Assembly (NCBI GenBank): GCA_027627225.1
Contig: CM051028.1
Location: 20,049,701-20,113,700, forward strand
DNA: 64,000 bases
Direction: 5' to 3'
Source: Congeria kusceri
Lineage: Eukaryota; Mollusca; Bivalvia; Myida; Dreissenidae
Position numbers and translations under genes: made by a program. Of the stretch, positions 59,126 through 64,000 are shown piece by piece. Below the pieces are notes generated by a model. It was not told the origin of the DNA. It ran no database searches and was given only the letters and a program-made list of their open reading frames with translations. Position 1 is the first letter of the stretch. Each line of letters opens with the position of its first letter.

Positions 59126-60190
59126 CCAGTTCCAGCTGCCACAGCCTCTACACTGTCAGCAATGAGTCCAGCACCCTCTGCACCAGCCTTTGTTCCCGCC
59201 ACTTCTTCACCAGCTGGTGTCCCTGCCTTCACCTCTACACCTGCAGTCGTCACTGAATCCACCCCTGCACCACTTGAGGTCCAAAAATATACACCTGCTC
59301 CAGCTGATGACTCTGAGTTCACATCTGCATCAGCCCTTGTCCATCACTCCACGCCGCAACCTATGTTCATTGATGAGCCTGAGAACTTTTCACTTGACTA
59401 CAATGACATTCGAACACCTATTCCTGTTTCTGTTGGCTCTCCTCAACCTACTGAAGAAGTACAGACTACTGAGCACCATCCACCGCCATCAGAACTAACA
59501 GTATACTCCAGCCCCCCGTTTTATAGCCCAATTTCACCTGTTCCAGCCACACCAGTCCATTTAGCACCGACACCAAGTTACGATCCAGCAGAAACGCATG
59601 TACCATCCCAACCACCAATCAACAAATTCAAGTCACCATTCACCAAACCACGTCCAAGACAATCTGCACCTGCGCCAGTTTACGTCCCAACACCACTTCA
59701 CACCTCACACAAAGAACTTCTCAAGACCAGAGCCCATTCACTTCTTCTCAAAGGCCGACTTCCGATCCTCCCGCCAGGTAGACGAGAATGGACAGGAGTT
59801 CCAGCCAACAGCATCCGACTGACATCAACACTTTCTTGGCCACCTACTGATTGGCATTCCTGGTCCCCAGACCAACGAACACTATAACAAGAGTTCGCCG
59901 CCATGACCCTCCATTCACACAGCATCCCACTACCAAGATCCTTGCTGAGGGCGAAGTTCAATTTCCTGTCCCTTCCCGGAAGTTTCGATGTCCACAACGA
60001 CGCCCTCGCAGCAATGATGAAACACAATTTCAAACTCGTCCGACTCATTGCTCTCGGTGAAGACCCCACCTCTCCAGATGTCCAGATGTCTGTCCTCTGT
60101 GCGTTCGTGGCCCTTCCTCGTGATCCCTCCATCGATGATCTCCTACAACGTCTGACGCATGTGCCTTTCCGCCTGAAAAAGAAATACTAA
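59126..60190 (+). pseudogene. accessory ORF B: Pro/Ser/Thr-rich protein, one premature stop
   Basis: The same frame as ORF A continues after TAG; the first ATG is at 59162. It is a long Pro/Ala/Ser/Thr-rich, probably disordered region, then a more ordered C-terminus (FDVHNDALAAMMKHNFKLVR...SIDDLLQRLTHVPFRLKKKY) ending at 60190. A TAA at 59885-59887 divides it; the downstream copy has TCA at that codon and stays open, so the stop is a mutation in this copy. Function is unknown. The Pro-rich part could be a linker and the end a small helical domain. Confidence 0.6.
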
Positions 60191-60345
60191 GTATTTTGTG
60201 TATTAAATGTAATATAGTATTTTCAATACAATAAAAATTGTAATACATAACAAGTAACGTTGATTAATATTATTGTTATTCATTGCTTTTATTACAAAGA
60301 TGTAATTTTCATAATTGTTAAAAATTAGGAGAATTTTAATCTTTT

Positions 60346-60358
60346 AAGGTGGGGGAAA
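60346..60358 (+). other. polypurine tract
   Basis: AAGGTGGGGGAAA directly abuts the 3' LTR start TGTAATG. This is the plus-strand priming site expected for an LTR retrotransposon. Confidence 0.8.
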
Positions 60359-61592
60359 TGTAATGTACATATTCTTATCTTACAAGTAAATATTGTCCGA
60401 ATTCACTCCCCATCCGAATATTAGTACATGATATTATTGTTGTTATTGCTTTGTCTATAAAAATCCATTGTTTTAGCAGGATATTGTTCTATAAACTTTA
60501 ATGAATTTAAAGCTTTGTATTTACCTCCGGTTTAGTCCATTTAACGTTGATTGTTGACAGAATAATCCATTTTTGCACAGTACCAAAATTCCTGCACTGT
60601 ATTACGGCTGCAGCAATGTACATTGTTTACTACACGCGTAGGAATATGATGGAATGTTATTAAATGCATTTTATCCTTAAAGACTTGTCAAGATGTTAAT
60701 AATAGCTTTTCTTGGTGCATTATAAGATTATTTATATTATAAATTGCATATTGTTCATACATGTTTATTGTTAAACCTTAATGGTTCACTAGGAACTATT
60801 TGAGACGCTGGCTGCGTAGGAATTACTGAAGTTGTCATGATGCAGCATTTCAAATTGTATTGTTATAAATGCATATTTAAAGCTACTGTTGCTTTGATAT
60901 ATAGAGTTTGACTTCTTCTATGATTAAGAAGTAATATTTATGTGATTGTTAATTTATTGGAATAGTAGTTTTAATTATTGTTAAGGAATAGCCACATTAC
61001 TTCCTTATATGCTGCAGGATGCTGCACGATTCTGATTGGTTGCAGCTGAATCTGCAGAATCTGATTGGCTGCAGCCAAATCTGCAGCATCCGAAAGGGTA
61101 TATAAGGAGGTTCTCCTCTCAGTTTTGGCAACAGTTGCTAACAACAAACATCACTGTTCACTATATAGAAAACCTTAAAAGTAAAAACTCAAACATTATA
61201 AAAATCCTGAACAACATTAAAGGTACGATTTCAAAACGCACTTAACTATTTTCTAACGCTCTAGCAATATATTTATTCTATTAACAGCTGATTATTATTA
61301 AAGTTATAATAATATACTAAAGAACGTTTCTAGGAACTATTTTATGATACTGTAAAGATATTTCAAAAACTGAGCAACTGTTCGCCAAACGTTCGTCATT
61401 ACTGTACCGCCATTCTGAATAAACCGAAATGAATATAATTATTATGTTATCGATATTATGAAAGTAGATCTACTAATAACTGATGATTTTTGAAACTTTA
61501 ATTCATCTCCGTCTTTACTAGAGTTTGCTGCCAGACTCAAACTCTAATCGACACAGATATTATCAAGAATCTTCATTGTAAGGTAGCTTTCA
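60359..61592 (+). repeat. 3' LTR
   Basis: Same start TGTAATGTACAT as the 5' LTR; the end reads GGTAGCTTTCA, so the terminal inverted repeat has one mismatch here. It has a small extra stretch near 60724-60735 (GATTATTTATAT). TATA box 61099-61106, AATAAA 61418-61423. The 4-bp AACT follows. Confidence 0.95.
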
Positions 61593-61596
61593 AACT

Positions 61597-62154
61597 GTTG
61601 CCATTGATGTGACATCAGGGAACCTGAGCCAGGAAGCTGCAAATACAAATTATTAAGTCTATATTGTATAACTACAAGAAACTAAACATGATCATTGTTT
61701 ACTAAATAAACGGAGAACATAGCTTCATATATTACACTTTAGATGTCAAATTATGGATCATTTTTTTCACGTGTATGATGTGAATCAGTTAACACACACA
61801 ATATTAGAATCCGATTCAATATATACAAATAAAAAGACATAATAAATTTTTTCAATAGAAAATAAGATCTGAATAAATATATAATCAAATGATTGTATTA
61901 TTTTACATAATATTGATGTTCATATATTTAAAAAAATAAAGGAATTTCACATACAAACACCATTGTCGAACAAACCTGTATGCAATGTGGTGCAAATCAA
62001 GCCAGTCTTCTCGTGAATTCAACTCATTACATGGAGTTTATGGTTTATGGTGTGTCTTGCTTTTATACAACACTATTCATGAGCCAATATTCTATATTAT
62101 GGCACCGAAGTAGCTAGTAACGTTCAAAGGAATCAAATGTTGCACACAGTATTG
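61597..62154. other. flanking host DNA between the two retroelement copies
   Basis: AT-rich sequence with no gene seen. It is not similar to the LTR element. Confidence 0.5.
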
Positions 62155-62398
62155 TCACCGATACAAGTGCACGATAACACTGTTTGTGATGGTAGATACA
62201 AGTGCATGATAGCACTGTTTGTGATGGTAGATACAAGTGCACGATAGCACTGTTTGTGATGGTAGATACAAGTCCACGATAGCACTTTTTGTGATGGTAG
62301 ATACAAGTCCACGATAGCACTGTTTGTGATTGTAGATACAAGTCCACGATAGCACTGTTTGTGATGGTAGATACAAGTCCACGATAGCACTGTTTGTG
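62155..62398. repeat. 35-bp minisatellite, about 7 copies
   Basis: Units read GATGGTAGATACAAGTNCACG then ATAGCACTGTTTGT, nearly identical. They run up to the exact point where the retroelement copy begins. Minus-strand ORFs over it are translations of the repeat. Confidence 0.92.
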
Positions 62399-62418
62399 CA
62401 CTTCTCTCTTCTGAAAAC

Positions 62419-62949
62419 ATGTACTTCTTTTGCAACAACCCTCAGTTTCACCTTTTAACAAATTCCTCCCCGAACCCTTCATCAAAGGAGGCTACTGAAG
62501 CCAAGAGGCTTGTCACCAAATGGGCAACCGGAAGAGTCCCAGGTATTTCCAAATGGCTCGTGGGTTGGAATTTGCTCAATTCTTCATCTTCAGCGACATC
62601 ATCGTCCCACACATCTGATTTGAAACTGGATCTGAAATCTGTCTCCATGAACTCTTCAGGCTGCACAGTTGTCTTCTTCACTGAATCTTACTACCTCAAA
62701 GCCACAATTCTATTGTCAACGTTGAATGATGCCCGAGTAGTCAGCCGCTTGGTACGACGAATGAATGCCCTTCCAAAGGACTTCCTCCTTCCTGTTGGAC
62801 CCTGGAATCCAGGTACTACATCGCAACTAACTTCTGTTGCAGCACTATTGGGACTGGAACCACATCAAATTCACACGGTGGCAGTTCAGGACATTCCATC
62901 CTTCTCAACACACTCTTCTTCAACAGAATTCCAAGTTATTACCAGATAG
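62419..62949 (+). pseudogene. ORF A, 5'-truncated copy
   Basis: Corresponds to residues about 77-252 of the ORF at 58367, from an internal ATG. Both zinc fingers are lost. It ends at the same TAG. It is open but lacks its start and promoter, so it is read as a fragment. Confidence 0.7.
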
Positions 62950-62985
62950 CCAGTTCCAGCTGCCACAGCCTCTACACTGTCAGCA

Positions 62986-64000
62986 ATGAGTCCAGTACCC
63001 CCTGCACCAGCCTTTGTTCCCGCCACTTCTTCACCAGCTGGTGTCCCTGCCTTCACCTCTACACCTGCCGTCGTCACTGAATCCACCCCTGCACCACTTG
63101 AGGTCCAAAAATATACACCTGCTCCAGCTGATGACTCTGAGTTCACATCTGCATCAGCCCTTGTCCATCACTCCACGCCGCAACCTATGTTCATTGATGA
63201 GCCTGAGAACTTTTCACTTGACTACAATGACATTCGAACACCTATTCCTGTTTCTGTTGGCTCTCCTCAACCTATTGAAGAAGTACAGACTACTGAGCAC
63301 CATCCACCGCCATCAGAACTAACAGTATACTCCAGCCCCCCGTTTTATAGCCCAATTTCACCTGTTCCAGCCACACCAGTCCATTTAGCACCGACACCAA
63401 GTTACGATCCAGCAGAAACGCATGTACCATCCCAACCACCAATCAACAAATTCAAGTCAGCATTCACCAAACCACGTCAAAGACAATCTGCACCTGCGCC
63501 AGTTTACGTCCCAACACCACTTCACACCTCACACAAAGAACTTCTCAAGACCAGAGCCCATTCACTTCTTCTCAAAGGCCGACTTCCGATCCTCCCGCCA
63601 GGTAGACGAGAATGGACAGGAGTTCCAGCCAACAGCATCCGACTGACATCAACACTTTCTTGGCCACCTACTGATTGGCATTCCTGGTCCCCAGACCAAC
63701 GAACACTATCACACGAGTTCGCCGCCATGACCCTCCATTCACACAGCATCCCACTACCAAGATCCTTGCTGAGGGCGAAGTTCAATTTCCTGTCCCTTCC
63801 CGGAAGTTTCGATGTCCACAACGACGTCCTCGCAGCAATGATGAAACACAATTTCAAACTCGTCCGACTCATTGCTCTCGGTGAAGACCCCACCTCTCCA
63901 GATGTCCAGATGTCTGTCCTCTGTGCGTTCGAGGCCCTTCCTCTTGATCCCTCCATCGATGATCTCCTACAACGTCTGACGCATGTGCCTCTCCGCCTGA
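62986..64000 (+). CDS. ORF B copy, open to the window edge
   Basis: From ATG at 62986 the frame is open for 338 codons to the end of the window. The copy at 59162 has a TAA (59885) where this has TCA. By alignment the natural stop should lie about 14 nt past the window. Composition is as in the first copy: Pro/Ser/Thr/Ala-rich, then an ordered C-terminus. Whether it is expressed is unknown, since the 5' part of its element is missing. Confidence 0.6.
   Translation, partial: MSPVPPAPAFVPATSSPAGVPAFTSTPAVVTESTPAPLEVQKYTPAPADDSEFTSASALVHHSTPQPMFIDEPENFSLDYNDIRTPIPVSVGSPQPIEEVQTTEHHPPPSELTVYSSPPFYSPISPVPATPVHLAPTPSYDPAETHVPSQPPINKFKSAFTKPRQRQSAPAPVYVPTPLHTSHKELLKTRAHSLLLKGRLPILPPGRREWTGVPANSIRLTSTLSWPPTDWHSWSPDQRTLSHEFAAMTLHSHSIPLPRSLLRAKFNFLSLPGSFDVHNDVLAAMMKHNFKLVRLIALGEDPTSPDVQMSVLCAFEALPLDPSIDDLLQRLTHVPLRL

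Larger units (their letters stand above)
44447..61596 (+). mobile_element. Ty3/gypsy-type LTR retrotransposon, with target duplication, split by a LINE
   Basis: A complete-length element lies between 4-bp duplications AACT (44447-44450 and 61593-61596). LTRs are 44451-45676 and 60359-61592. Order inside: leader with primer site, gag, protease, reverse transcriptase, RNase H, integrase, then extra ORFs and a polypurine tract. This gag-PR-RT-RNH-IN order defines the Ty3/gypsy group. A 7-kb LINE splits RNase H, so the element itself is about 10.1 kb. By eye the LTRs differ at roughly 10 substitutions and a few small indels in 1.23 kb, so insertion is fairly recent. Gag and pol have several frameshifts and stops, so the copy is not autonomous. 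Confidence 0.93.
62401..64000 (+). mobile_element. truncated second copy of the LTR element's accessory region
   Basis: Matches 58577-60176 base for base at a constant offset of 3824, with no indel over 1600 bp and about 14 substitutions by eye. The left end is abrupt, abutting the minisatellite and missing the zinc fingers. The right side continues past the window, where a polypurine tract and LTR would be expected. Confidence 0.9.

Noticed and set aside
62114..62485. Minus-strand ORFs of about 100-123 codons with repeated CIYHHKQCY text
   Set aside because: All three frames are open because the 35-bp minisatellite has no stops; no gene is implied.

Overview
The window is animal nuclear DNA. 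It is AT-rich and gene-poor, has spliced genes with GT/AG introns, and is crowded with dispersed repeats. Several repeats look like ones common in bivalve molluscs: a tRNA-headed SINE with a conserved 3' domain, a palindromic repeat built on GACGACACTTTCCGC, and tandem units ending in 'gacggacggac'. A bivalve, perhaps a dreissenid, is the best guess; this is inference from remembered repeats, not a search.

Host genes. Positions 12.8-40.9 kb hold three paralogues of one unusual gene. Each has an exon of about 25-residue repeats (core YVDNAxNRxxGRVGxPxGS) spliced to an exon for a TKL-like Ser/Thr kinase. Copy 1 (minus, 12807-15541) is intact, with eight repeats and a complete catalytic set. Copy 2 (minus, 25858-28953) has an open kinase exon with substitutions at two conserved positions, a decayed repeat exon and a C-terminal hydrophobic segment. 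Copy 3 (plus, 38748-40927) is a pseudogene. All three keep the 3' splice site 10-11 nt before the ATG; copies 1 and 3 clearly show the intron between the two exons. Between copies 2 and 3, at 31.4-33.0 kb, lies a broken fragment that looks like the C-terminal part of a molluscan Mab-21 (cGAS-like receptor family) protein.

Repeats in 0-44 kb. The rest is a mosaic of tandem repeats (35-bp minisatellite at 3.4 kb; units of about 170 bp at 1.7, 7.7 and 11.1 kb; about 275-bp units at 41.7 kb), inverted-repeat elements (4.1-7.5, 9.1-9.7, 20.6-21.2, 33.0-34.0, 35.4-36.5 kb) and tRNA-derived SINE pieces.

Retroelement block, 44.4-64.0 kb. A Ty3/gypsy-type LTR retrotransposon spans 44451-61592, with about 1.23-kb LTRs, a 4-bp target duplication AACT, a tRNA-Leu-type primer site and a polypurine tract. 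Its gag and pol carry several frameshifts and stops. A 7-kb L1/Tx1-like LINE (48884-55890) is inserted in the RNase H region, with its own poly-A tail and short target duplication. Between pol and the 3' LTR the element carries extra ORFs: a two-zinc-finger protein and a Pro/Ser/Thr-rich protein of unknown function. Downstream, after a 35-bp minisatellite, a second nearly identical copy of those ORFs starts abruptly at 62401 and runs off the window with its second ORF open.
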